Origin: Chalara sp. BL73
Taxonomy: Eukaryota; Ascomycota; Leotiomycetes; Helotiales
Length of the DNA: 64,000 nucleotides
Direction: 5' to 3'
Assembly: GCA_918026815.1 (NCBI GenBank)
Contig: CAKJVC010000143.1
Coordinates: 124,001 to 188,000, forward strand
This document shows positions 1 through 10,695 of the stretch, one piece after another. The notes under the pieces were generated by a model that was not told the origin of the DNA, ran no database searches, and worked only from the letters and a program-made list of their open reading frames with translations. The stretch's first letter is position 1. Each line of letters begins with the position of its first letter. The translations under genes and the position numbers were made by a program.

Positions 1-1538
1 ACGTCAACGAGCACTAACCTCTCAGGAGAAGAAAGAAGCACTGGACGTGCGGAAGGCTAAAGCATGCTGGGCGTGTCATCTCTCGAAAATTAAATGCTCG
101 CCGTGTTCTCCGGGTTCTCCTTGTCAACAATGTGAGAGATTGAGCGGAAAAAGACGGTTTTGCTGGCTTCCTTGTTTTAACGATCCGCTCGAATCACTAG
201 GAACCTTTCTTGCACCAGATTATATCTATTCAGGTTATGCTCCAGGCCAGGTCGAATGGTTTGTGAACAGAAACGTAACACGATGGGGAGTCCATGAAAT
301 ACCGGTTGAGATGAATTGGGGGTACTGGAAGCCAATTCGAACTAATGTTGTTATTGTCCAGCCGTCTGAAGAGTCCGAGATAATATTCGTGCATCAGTCG
401 GTCACAAACTTTGGAGCAGGTTCCCAGCATTTCAGGAAGAGGAGCCCACCATTGGGTGTTCCCCCTGCTTCTGTTCATGGCATGCATGAGCAGTATCCCA
501 GTCTAGTGCAGAATATCATAATGGATAAACAGATAGAATATTGTGAGATTGCGTATAATGGGCAGGAGTCAGAACTTCCAGAACGCCTGCTTCTTGCAAT
601 AACTTCACTTTATGTATCTCACTCAGCATCTGGAAACGAGGTGAGCTGTATTCAAAAAATCATTTGATAATACTATATACTAACTTCCTCGAAGTGGGAA
701 TCTCTTCGGCAGGCACTTGAAGTTCATGTCACGACAACAATTCTAGTGAAAAGTTTTGTTCTTGAAGACCATTCTTTGCGGCTTGTGGAAGAACATCTCC
801 AGCAGAAGTATCCTCCGCGAACCACTACACGCCTAGCGCAGAAGCAGCTTAAGCTTGGCTTCTATAAGCTTCAACAGAAACTTATACCCAAAGTACTTGA
901 AAGCTGGGGTTCTATGATGTGGACGAGTAACAAGAATACTGCGATCGACCTTAAGTGGTCAGTAAGCTTTGGTGTTCTGTTGTCAATCATACTAGTCACG
1001 TAAGCCTATACTCGAACCCGTTTATCTCAGGAAGCAAATAGGAAAAAGTTTTCCTCTAATCACGTCATACTAACAAGCTTCTAGCGACAAAATCCTATTC
1101 AGCGCATATCGCCATGGTGAAAACAGGATTCGAAACTACGGTGCTGAACCCACCTCGAAAAGAGCTGGGTTTAGAAAACTGGTGAGGTTGTGCCAGACAG
1201 AATTGTTTGAGAGATGCAAGGAGATTTTCCATTCTAGTTTCAAGACAAGGAAAGGTGGCAAGGAAGCATGCAATCCGATTCGAGATGGGATTGCAGCGTT
1301 CCGCGGAAGACCAGTGAGTACTGGGATCGCTGCGTTCATCAATGAAATACAAGCGATTATGAGAGAGTTTGGTGAGACTGCCCATACCAATCAACACAGT
1401 TGTGTATGCTCATTATTTTCAGGACCGAATATCAAGTCCCATAGGAGCTCGAAAGCGGACGATATTCCACAAGGAGCTCCATACACGAATCAAGGGCGAT
1501 TAGCATCCATCTTCCTAGCTGACTTTTTGGACCATTGA
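1..1538 (+). CDS. Zn2Cys6 transcription factor, 5' end cut by the window
   Basis: Fungal zinc-cluster regulator, presumably nuclear. The cluster is visible near the start of the visible part as CWACHLSKIKC followed by CSPGSPCQQC and a last Cys nine residues further, a Zn2Cys6-like spacing. The first exon here appears to begin at about position 26 after a CTAAC...CTCAG acceptor, so the true start lies left of the window. I read exons 26-640, 695-999, 1085-1371 and 1423-1538; introns 641-694, 1000-1084 and 1372-1422. The last intron is a multiple of three and could be retained. The middle part is rich in charged helical segments, and the C-terminus ends in an LADFLDH segment like other proteins of this class. 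Target genes cannot be inferred; no biosynthetic neighbours are visible. Confidence 0.8.
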
Positions 1539-3640
1539 CATGTTTGGGAAGCATGTAGCAAGGTCACTTTATTGAGGCGTTTGGAAATGGTCTTGATACA
1601 GGCTGGTTCGGTGTCCAAGCACTATAGATACGATATGAGATGAATGACATGAGGTAATGAGCGATGAACTTTCTGATTTTGTAATTGGATATGCTTAAGA
1701 CTTTTGGAACACTCTCGGGAATTGTAGGTATACAACGACAGGGTGAAATGTGAATGATCATGGCAGTCTCTTTGACCCATCGGCAGAGGGATGAGGAAAT
1801 GGAAAGGCTGAAGTCTTTTGGAATACGTGGCTTGATCCCTAGAACTGTTAATAGAAGCGTACACCTGTTCGTCGTATCATTCCTCCAGACGTGCCATCCA
1901 ACTGCAGTGCGCCTGCGGGCAGTTAACGGTCGGGAAGCCGCATAGTGCATCGTGTCCTGCACGCGCTTAAGCAGGTCCGATCTGGAACGATGATCTTTGA
2001 AAGACCGACATTTTGGGGGTCTGAAGACATCTCTCGCAGCATAGCCCTCGTTGCCCGAAGACAAGCAGGCATGGTAAATACAACATAGACCCCATTTACA
2101 GAGCGACGACGATCAGGCATTGGTGATTCCTGAAATGAGCAGAGGCAGGTTCGCAACATTTTTGCAACCGTGAGTCACTTCACCTCCGCACTACTGTAAT
2201 CTTGGGGCTCGGTAGGTGCTACATCCACCGGCAGTTTAAGGTAGGGATAGGGGGTGGTCGATGCCCTCGGCAGTGCTCTACCTCTCTACAATCCTTCCTT
2301 CTTGTGCTCAACCGTCGTAAGTCTACAAATGTTCAGACGAAACAGCCTTGCACCAACATTTCAAAAAGGTCGAGGGGGGGTCATGAGGAGGACAACCCTG
2401 AATCAAAAGTTTGCCTGGCCTGGCAAGGATGCTACTGTGTGAAGGAGGGGGGCATGGGTTCACTGATACCCGTTTGTAAGATCGGGAATACGATAGACGA
2501 CGACGGCTTAGGGGGTTTACATCTCCCAGAAAGTCAGCAGTGTTGGTGGGTGGATGTAGGCTCAATCTCATCGGCGTTGATGGGGGGAGAGGAGGAGGAG
2601 GAGGTGGAGGAGGAGGGGAGCATTGGCCCAGCTTGGTGGGGGAATGGAATCAGGAAGTTCAGGACCTGAAACCACCCATGGCCTAACGGCTGCAAACGCC
2701 TCCTTGTCGCCTGAACCCAGTGACCGTTTGTCGTCCCAGCTCTTAGTGAATGTTTCTGGCGGGATAAATTGAAATTGCGTATTTACTATATGTTATGTCG
2801 CACCGGATTGACCTGTGACGAGCGTGGAATTGAGCAACAGGTACGCCGTGCCCAGATACGCAATCTCTGACTCGGTGCCCGGATCATATGATGGCCCCCT
2901 TTGTGTGGATTCCGAGTATACCAACCATTCATCAGCTCCAGCCTGAACTCGCGCACCATCTCGCTGTGACCAGAAAGGGAAACCTTCTAGAAGCAAAATC
3001 CCATAAGCGACAGAAAGCTACACCGATGACCCATCCTGAGGCTCAACCAACAGGGAGGACGGAATGGCAACCCTTTGCATGTAGGCAGGTCAATAAAGAG
3101 GCCGATGTGTGGCTGAGGGAGATGAAAAAGAGAGGAGGACCATTATGATGGGCTCAGGCTCCGGCTCAGGCACAGGCACAAAATAACTCGACTAACAGAC
3201 GATACTAACATACCCAAGACCACCAATACCAGCACCACCCTTTAATAGCTCCTAAAAAAAACATTCTTTTCTTACTACTTTCCCATACCACCACAACCCC
3301 CCCGGCCCCATATTTCCCCTTCCCACGCTTCCATGGATGATGTTGATGAATAACTATAATGTGCTGCGCACTGGGTCACTCTAGGCTGGCACATCTGTTT
3401 GAGTGGTCGGGAGTGCTCTGGGGGGGGGATAGTCGCCTAAATGTAGAGTGACTCCTTCACATCGCTATCTAACAACTGAGCAACACAGACAAGGCTCCCT
3501 TTGAGGCTGCCACATTGGCAGCAGCCATGACATGCCATGCCAGATACACTCACCCAGTATTTCCAGGCAAGCCCTTTCATCAACGCCCAAGCCCCAATCT
3601 ACATGTGCCCTGGGCGAGCCTGGTTGGGATCCACAAGTTC
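1539..3640. other. Intergenic region, no supported gene
   Basis: Open frames on both strands here are short, low in complexity and lack recognisable domains. The stretch carries a GAG-rich tract at about 2586-2620 and G-runs near 3419-3428. I see no tRNA, transposon ends or splice-linked exons. Confidence 0.6.
2586..2620 (+). repeat. GAG/GGA trinucleotide-rich tract
   Basis: Imperfect run of GAG units interrupted by one GGT. It creates a false glutamate-rich open frame. Confidence 0.75.
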
Positions 3641-5760
3641 ATGTGTGTAAATAGATGGGAATGACTGAAGTATAAGAATCTTTTGATCCCCCTTCCCTTG
3701 TGATTCTTGACATCAATCTTCACCTACATCATCAAAGACTATAGCAACTACTTCATCAAACACTCAGGCTCACACTGCCGCATACGGAAACTCGAGCACC
3801 TCTGCTATCGAGTAGGTGGACGTCAAGCTCAACCTGCTGCCTCCCCATAACTGACTGAGATAGACGAGACACTGTCAAACCCGCGCATCATGACCGCCAC
3901 TACATCAAATACCGCGCCTGTAATGGTCCTCACAATCCGACTGAGCACGGAGAGAAGCTCCAAGGTGATGGCCTCAGGGTTGCGACGACCTAAGAGACCG
4001 GAACACGAAGACGACGAGGACTGAGCCGACACTCAGTCCACCTTGCGAACAACCTTTCCGCTGGGTGAGTGATTGAGTGAGTCATGAGGTCATCTGTGTA
4101 TTCCTGAGGTTGCCCAGCTATGCTGTTGAAACTTTGAAGCCTAGTTGGAGCTGGAAGAGTGCATCGCCCTCTAAAAGGCGCTTTTACGGCTCCAATCAGT
4201 CACGAGGTGATAAGGCAACCATACGCTAGTCCGCCCTTTAGCGAGTCGCTTCAGGGGGGAAATTCTTCCCGCCTTCCCCCCCCTTTATTTCTCTGCCTGT
4301 ATTCGAACATGTGCAAACACATAACAAAATTCATCAACCGGACTCGCGCTAACAAATGACCATTGCAGACTCGTTCGGGTTCCAGCGCAACCACGCGATC
4401 GATATGTACATACCACTTGGGTTTCCCACGGAGATGGACGTCCCTTATCAGCACGTTTGAGCCGGCTCACCAAATTGCCCTGGCACATCCACCAAACTAT
4501 CGCCAATGTCCTGTTGTTAGTTACCATTGTCGTTGCTCGAGATCACGTACGAGAGTTTACGCCTTGTTTCCTTTCATACTAGGCGATATATAGCAGCACA
4601 AACATATCACCAATACAAAAAAACTCGCTACCATCACCAATCCACCACTACAACCTTTATCACATTTTTGTCTTTGCATCATCTACGAGCCACGTTCAGG
4701 ATTTTCAAAAACGATACGAAGGGATTTTTCTCACGCAATCCATCTTCGGCTCCCAGATATCCATGTTCTGTTTTTTCCACGTTTCTTCATTTGGGCCAGC
4801 AACACTCAGAAATAGACACACAAGTCTCTTCAGGTCTTCGTTTTACAGCATGCGGCTGGATTCAAGCATTATTGGCATTTAGCGTTTCCTTTTTTTTTTT
4901 TTTTTTTCCTGTACCACTTCGCCAGGCAGGGACCTGTAAGTCGACAGCGTATTTAGCGTGCATAGCATTTGTCATTTTAGCATAGCGATCTCGAGGGATA
5001 GGTTTAGGGTTTTAGACTTTTTTGCTTTTTTTGCTTTTTGCTGATAGCTTTATATTCTATCTTTCTTGTCTCACTTCTCGGTGGAGACGTTTTCTTCTTC
5101 TTCTTCTTGATTCTACCAATGTATGAGTATTAGATTTGACATTATTTGATTTGAACATATTTTCGATTATAGAAAGCCCCTGGTGGCGGTTTTTGCAAGT
5201 CTCACGACGTTTGCGATTTTGTATTCTAGATTATGGATCGTTAGATGATTCAATTTTACCTCGATTGAACTCGCTTGACGTTTGGTCACATCTTTTGCGG
5301 CCCTACAGTTTCTCCAAAATACGGAGACCGCGGATTGTTATTTCGCCAGCCGGCATCCCGTCTGACAATGCATTATTTCTGGTTATCCAACATATATCTC
5401 ACATCAAGCATATGGTTTCAAACCAAGGACATTTCAACCAATAACGAAAGCTCCAAAAATCGATTGGTCCTCAGCAAGGCAATCTTATTTCATAACAAAG
5501 CCTCAATGTCAGAGAAGGCATCCTTTTTTTTCTCGCCACCCAACACCACCAAAACAGCCGGCTGCGCTTCAGCCCCCAACCATCAATTCACAATTAGTAT
5601 ATCTCGCCACAACCGTTTGCAACAATTAGGGCCCTATCCTAACCTCGACCAACAACGATACCCAAGCCACTCTTGTAATAGCCAGCGATCTTTTTCCTTT
5701 CTCAAATAGACATCCCATGCTATTATGAGCAGCCCGTTATATACCTGGGGCTTATGACTG
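3641..5760 (+). other. Leader-like, possibly transcribed region without a clear coding sequence
   Basis: Two TATA-like boxes (AGTATAAGAA near 3669 and GATATATAG near 4583) are each followed by CA/CT-rich sequence resembling fungal 5' leaders. Intron-like segments are present: 4065-4368 (GTGAGT donor, GCGCTAAC branch, TTGCAG acceptor) and 5121-5172 (GTATGAG donor, TTATAG acceptor). A 44-codon ORF lies at 3890-4024. A T-run (about 4890-4907) and a TTC tract (about 5091-5108) follow. No open frame here looks like a conserved protein. It may be a non-coding transcript, the leader of a fast-evolving gene, or plain intergenic DNA. Confidence 0.3.
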
Positions 5761-6214
5761 CCGTTTGCTCGAAGCTAATGCCGTCAGCAGACGGTGACTT
5801 GGGGAAGCGTAAATAAAAGGGCATTTATTATTTTTTCGGGCCGTTTTTCTATGTATGTATTGCGGCTGGTGGCGATCCTATCGAAGCCTCTTCTTTGGCA
5901 TGCTGAGACGCATGTTGGCTGAGAGGAGGCGAGCATATATTTGAATCTCGTACTGATGCACGTGTGCCAAACAACCTATTGAATTGACGCCCTCAGAATT
6001 GACCGTCTGCGGCTTTGTAGCTTGAGGGTCACCATATTTTACTCTGGCTATCAGGAATGCTCTCTCAAAAGTGAAGATCTATTTGTCTAACTCCGTATGC
6101 GACGAAGTATGCATGTCTGAACGCCGCCCAATGCTTTGGTTTTTTAATGTACATCTATACAACATGTCCCATGACCCCAGCCCTCCTGTTCCCGCTCAAA
6201 ATATTAATTCATGA
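5761..6214. other. Intergenic, 3' flank of the carrier gene
   Basis: No gene signal. Likely contains the 3' end of the minus-strand carrier transcript. Confidence 0.5.
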
Positions 6215-7562
6215 TTACAGTACAGATTCCGTCTCATCGTCGGATTGCGAATATATCTCCAGTTGCCGCAATAAGTTTTGGTACAAGAACAGCATGCACC
6301 CGCTCTGCACGCTTGTCCACACGAATCTGGGACCTACGCCTCGGAACCAACCTGCTAAACCTTCGGTTTTGTAGATGATTTTCAGGCCGGTTACGACGGA
6401 TGAGGTATCAAGATTGACTGATCCTGGCCGAGGTGTATGCGTCGAGGGTGAAGAGGTTGAAATTGAGCGGACTTGTTGTTTCAAAGATGAGTTTGATCCT
6501 GGCTTTGACTGAATGTGAGCTGGCGGTTTGTGAGCCGGCGTTTGCTTCACTGGAGTCTCTGATGAAGGGTTGACTTGTGTCTGTATCCTGGTCTTTACGA
6601 CATCAAGAGGGCATGTGATCACACCAGCAAGACCTCCCGCAACGGCGCCAGTAAGAAGTTCTAGAGGCAACCCTATATCTCGGCTCCTCATCCATACCCG
6701 CGACCACACCTGGCCTTGCTCGTAGAAAGTAAATTGTAACGCGGAGAATGGGAGATCTCGAAATATTGTTGCCTTGTAGCCATAGTAAAGAGCGGAGAAG
6801 CCTTCCTGCTTCACAATCGTTCGAGCTGCGTGAACTGTTCCTTTGTAGTTATAACCTGATTTAAAGAAAGGGTTGTTGTGCCTCCCTTGGAGCTGTAACC
6901 TAGTTTTTAAAACCTCTGAAGGGACATATATGAAGGAGGCAGCGAAATCTGCGAGAAAGCCTGGGAGAAACGTTAGCAACTTCTGGATCTCATAAGCTGG
7001 ATTCTTGAGCATACCACTAGTTAGGTATGCGATTTGTGGCCGAATACCAAAGTCGATCATATGTCTCTTGCTGTACTCGTAGGCCCCAAAGAAGATAATC
7101 GTGCCAGGAAATGAACCGAGGAGGGCCGGAAGCCACCCTCCATACAGTCCGCGCCGTATACCCTCTTGCCGGAATATTGTGGAATACGATGAAGACATTG
7201 TTGTGTATTTGGGCGGAATATGGGGATCTCCCTGTTGACGGGTCTTGACAGTATCCAGAGAGTGCATCAATAGATCTCCCGTTGTTCCTCCTATACCGCC
7301 AGCAATCATAGCCTATCCATATTAGATTGATTCTACACATCTGGTACGCCTAACTCACATGCGAATACCTGGGCCGCCCCTCCTCCTCAAGCGTTTCCGG
7401 TGCCATTGTATCCGAGACGGTAAGCCCTGATGCCAGGCCAACATTTGCGTAACCGTCCCTGCTACCTGGCAGTCCATTATCTGTCAACCCAAAGGCGTTG
7501 CAGTGTTCGCGAGTGGTTGACTCAGAGACGAACAAGTTGGTAACGCGAGAGGTCAGGGACAT
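6215..7562 (-). CDS. MME1: Mitochondrial carrier family protein, MME1 (YMR166C)-like
   Basis: Inner-membrane solute carrier of about 433 residues. Exons 7562-7359 and 7312-6215, intron 7313-7358 (GTGAGT...GATAG), phase 0, joining ...YSH to AMIAGG. Three carrier repeats are visible by their PX[DE]XX[KR] signatures: a first-repeat variant SLDTVKTR, PSEVLKTRLQLQG and PLDVVKTRIQTQ, with glycine-rich helices between. The second repeat (PSEVLKTR, GYKATIFRDLPFSALQF) resembles yeast Mme1, reported to export mitochondrial magnesium; the substrate here is by analogy only. An unusual hydrophilic Ser/Pro-rich insert of roughly 60 residues splits the third repeat after IQTQ. The N-terminus is about 70 residues long before the first helix. 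An alternative assignment is another SLC25 member of the same branch. Confidence 0.85.
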
Positions 7563-8183
7563 GGCCCTCCCTCAGTCTCAGAGCTAAGAATCCTCAAGGC
7601 TTCCTCTTGAGGGGGAAGGTAAACAGTCGGATCACACGATGGAGGCGATACTGCACAAGATTGAAATGCTGCAAAATAATTTGATTATCGCGCCAAGAGA
7701 AGGCTGAAGATTCACAGCGTCGAGCCACTCGCCACGTGACTCGAGGAAATAACATTCATTATACTTAATATTTGTGGTTTGGAAAGTTTGCTTCTGCTGT
7801 TTAACGGTAGAAGTTTGTCCTTCATTGTGCCATTACCAGCATCTTATTATTCGGCCTACATCGGGGTACGAAGGCTTTCTCACGAAACGTAACCACTGCC
7901 TCAACCAGCTGCCCTTAGAACTATCCAGCGATGGTGCTTTCACAGCGTTGATGCTTCCCGTATATCTTCATACATTTAAGGTTAATACTGAACCTCAGTC
8001 CCGGACCTCTCTAATTGGCGACCCGTACAACTAACCAAAACTCTGTAGCGTATCACTTTCGAATAGTGGACTGAAAGTACTCCCGATAAATGGGAGTCCG
8101 TCGAGTGCTAGCTGTAAACATCAATCTATGTTTACTTAGCTCTTAATCTTGAGTCTTATCTTTTCCGCCCAATGCCGAAAAGC
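7563..8183. promoter_or_regulatory. Upstream region of the carrier gene and 3' flank of IMP2
   Basis: About 620 bp with no supported ORF. It must contain the carrier promoter (minus strand) and the IMP2 terminator. A CACGTGAC element lies near 7731; its role is unknown. Confidence 0.4.
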
Positions 8184-8837
8184 TCAATCAAAGTGTGGTG
8201 CAAGTTCCTCTCTACCATGTATGACCTTTGTCCTACCCTTGAACTGCCACCAAGGTATAGAGCCAAAGCTTCTCCGAGGCCATAAAATGTGTGTGACCTT
8301 CCCTTGAATAAGTGGTATGGCTATTGGTCCATAGTAGTTGCTGTCGAGAGTTTTATTCCCATCTTTGTTGTCCCCTTCCACCCATACATGGTTCCGAGGC
8401 ACAACAGCCGTAGGGTAAGGATATGGTGCTCGAGTATACACGGTATCGCCTGGCAAGCCGATGATTCGTTTGATACTTAACGTTTCCGGGTGATATGGGC
8501 TCCTAAAAACATGTGGCTGTCAGATGAATTGCCCTACATCGAATGGAGAGTATATATACCAGAACATCACAATCATGCCTCTCCCCAAATCCTTAGTAGG
8601 ATTCCATTTATATACCCAGCATAGGTTCCTTGAGAGCGTCTCATTGAAATCCGTATTTAGGTATGGGTACATCGAAGCTCCATTAATTAAGCCAACCTCC
8701 CCGACATGAGTATTGAAGAAGATCACGGCTGGCAACCAACTCAGATATGTCAAGTATTTATACGAAAAGCTTCGCAAGAATGTTGGCGATCTGAGAAACC
8801 GATTCCTAAATCTTGAGAACGCGTGGCTGCTAGCCAT
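8184..8837 (-). CDS. IMP2: Mitochondrial inner membrane protease subunit 2
   Basis: Type I signal-peptidase-family protease that removes intermembrane-space sorting signals together with Imp1. About 198 residues. Exons 8837-8560 and 8502-8184; intron 8503-8559 (GTATAT...TTTTAG), phase 2, joining VMF-W to SPYHPE. The catalytic serine lies in NGASMYPYL (about Ser55) and the catalytic lysine in SIKRIIGLPGD (about Lys104), with the GD box following. A hydrophobic segment near residues 30-42 is the expected single membrane anchor. Length and the GASM-P motif fit Imp2 better than Imp1, though Imp1 cannot be wholly excluded without alignment. The next gene upstream on the same strand is eIF2-alpha. 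Confidence 0.88.
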
Positions 8838-9137
8838 TGTAGTTTGTTTTACTGTGACTACTTGGTTTGAGGTGTTCTATATGGTCACCTAACAAGGATG
8901 TTTTTAAGCAGCCTAGTAGCCTTGCACTACAAGGCTGTAAAAACCCTGAGAAGGGACGGCAAAAAATAAACTTTTATAATTTAGCTTCACTCCTCACATA
9001 CTATAAAAAAAAAGACCTAGTTATATGTCTCTGATCATTGCGTAGAAGAACTATTTCTCTGCGTATAAAGGCTTTCCCATCTATGCGCCCGCAATGCTAA
9101 TATCACCACCCAAAGCTTTTAATATTCCAGGACACTT
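8838..9137. other. Short spacer between IMP2 and eIF2-alpha
   Basis: AT-rich 300-bp spacer holding the IMP2 promoter and the eIF2-alpha 3' end. No gene. Confidence 0.5.
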
Positions 9138-10235
9138 TTACATGACTTCAACCGCATTCTCATCGCTTTCACTCATGCTCTCATCTCCACTAACTTCAGC
9201 ATTCTCTCTCTCTCGCTTCTCCATCAGAGCTTGTAATTCAGCATCATCATTCTCAGTAACAGCCTTTGGCTCCATCTTTACCACGCAGTTTCCATCTGCA
9301 GCCTCGATGTTATTCCGGATATCAATAATCGCCTCCTCAAGGGTTTTGATTCCAACCGCCTTTTCTAAGCAGGTACTTGTGAGGACATATAATGGTGGTG
9401 ATACAAGCTTGACCTTAACCTGATTTTCGGGAGTATTCTTGGCCTCGGCGGTACGTAGAGCATTCTTGACAGCATCGATCCCCTCATATCCAAAGCATGT
9501 AACCTCAACATCTGCACGAACCTTGGTAGGCTGAGGTGTCAGGCGCTTTCCAATATATGACTTGAGTTCATCTGCGACGACGTCGTTTGGAAATGTAACC
9601 TCTTGCCAGACATCGGGATTTCTCATATGAATTAGCCAACTGCCATAAAACAGGTGGTGTTTCTTACGTGATAGAAAGCTTGAAAGCGTCGACTGCATGT
9701 CCGTATTTCTTGTTAAGTGGCCAACCAATCCGTTCATACAGATCTTCGATTGGATGTGAAGTTTTCTCGGCAACATGTCGCATAATCGAGTGGACCATTT
9801 TGCTCTTATTGTATCTTTCTTCGCACTTTACGATGTCTTCTGGCGAGACTCTGCGTTTCGAAAGATCGATATATCCTACAATCCATCATTGTTAGTGCAA
9901 AAAAGATTGCTTAAACCTTGGTGAGGCATACCCTTCTCCTTATCGACTCTGAGGACTACGACAACTTCGTTCCGGCCGACTCGAATAAGCTTTTGTATAC
10001 TTCTGATACGACGTCTTGACAGCTCAGACAGCAGGATCATGCCATCAATATTGTCATATTCCAGAAGCTTAACATATGCTCCCATCTCTGCAATCTAAAT
10101 ACATATGTTCAGTAATGGCGCTCTATTTGTGCTATATAGCCCGTGAAAATATCCTACCTGCTTCACGTTGACCATCACAAAGCTATCAATCTCAGGAAAC
10201 TTCTCCTCGTAGAAGCGGCAATTTGTCAAAGACAT
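9138..10235 (-). CDS. SUI2: Translation initiation factor eIF2 subunit alpha
   Basis: Alpha subunit of the eIF2 ternary complex that brings initiator tRNA to the 40S subunit; target of the Gcn2-type stress kinase. 310 residues. Exons 10235-10158, 10094-9932, 9875-9668 and 9621-9138; introns 10095-10157, 9876-9931 and 9622-9667. The S1 RNA-binding domain spans the first 90 residues, and the regulatory phosphorylation site is intact in [12 protein letters not shown] (second Ser, residue 52 counting Met, i.e. Ser51). RRLTPQ-type and DIEV/CYGYEG-type helical and C-terminal domains are recognisable as [16 protein letters not shown] and [11 protein letters not shown]. The tail is acidic, as usual. 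The gene is divergent from NTE1. Confidence 0.96.
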
Positions 10236-10695
10236 GTTTGCGGTGTTGGTGCGCCGAGCGCGTAGGATCGTGCAGTAGTTAGTGTCGCTTAGCCGCAGAG
10301 ATTGCTGATATTTTCTGTATATCTCTAAAGCTGGATAGTGGTTTTGAAATGTCGAGGCTTTGGAAGATGCTCTTAAAGAGAGTCACAGTGATGAAAAGGC
10401 ATTTGTGAGGGGCCGTGGTGGGATGGTGGGTCCGCAGCCTGGAAAAACCTCGGGCCGAGTTCTTGGCTCGTTTGGCTAGGGCTTCGAGCTTTAAGGTCGA
10501 ATCACCATAAAGTGACATCATTCAACTCTAATGGAAAGAATGTTTATATATTTACACCATTCTGAAGCGCGAAAGCTACCACATTCTGCAGGGTCACTAA
10601 TTATGAAATGGAAGTATTAAATCCGGAAGAAAGACAAAACCATCAGGGACCATTAGGTTTCTCCATACCGCTAGCCTTTTGCCGGCCTCGAAAAC
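10236..10695. promoter_or_regulatory. Divergent promoter region between eIF2-alpha and NTE1
   Basis: 460 bp separates the two start codons. A TTTATATATTT element lies near 10543-10553 on the NTE1 side. No ORF of note. Confidence 0.5.

Noticed and set aside
1564..2064. 166-codon minus-strand open frame
   Set aside because: No domain, no splice partners and unremarkable composition; most likely chance in a gene-free stretch.
2202..2669. 155-codon plus-strand frame with a glutamate-rich tail
   Set aside because: The tail comes from a GAG microsatellite and the rest has no protein-like pattern.
4527..4985. 152-codon plus-strand frame
   Set aside because: Includes a poly-Phe run from a T-tract and typical leader sequence; not a protein.
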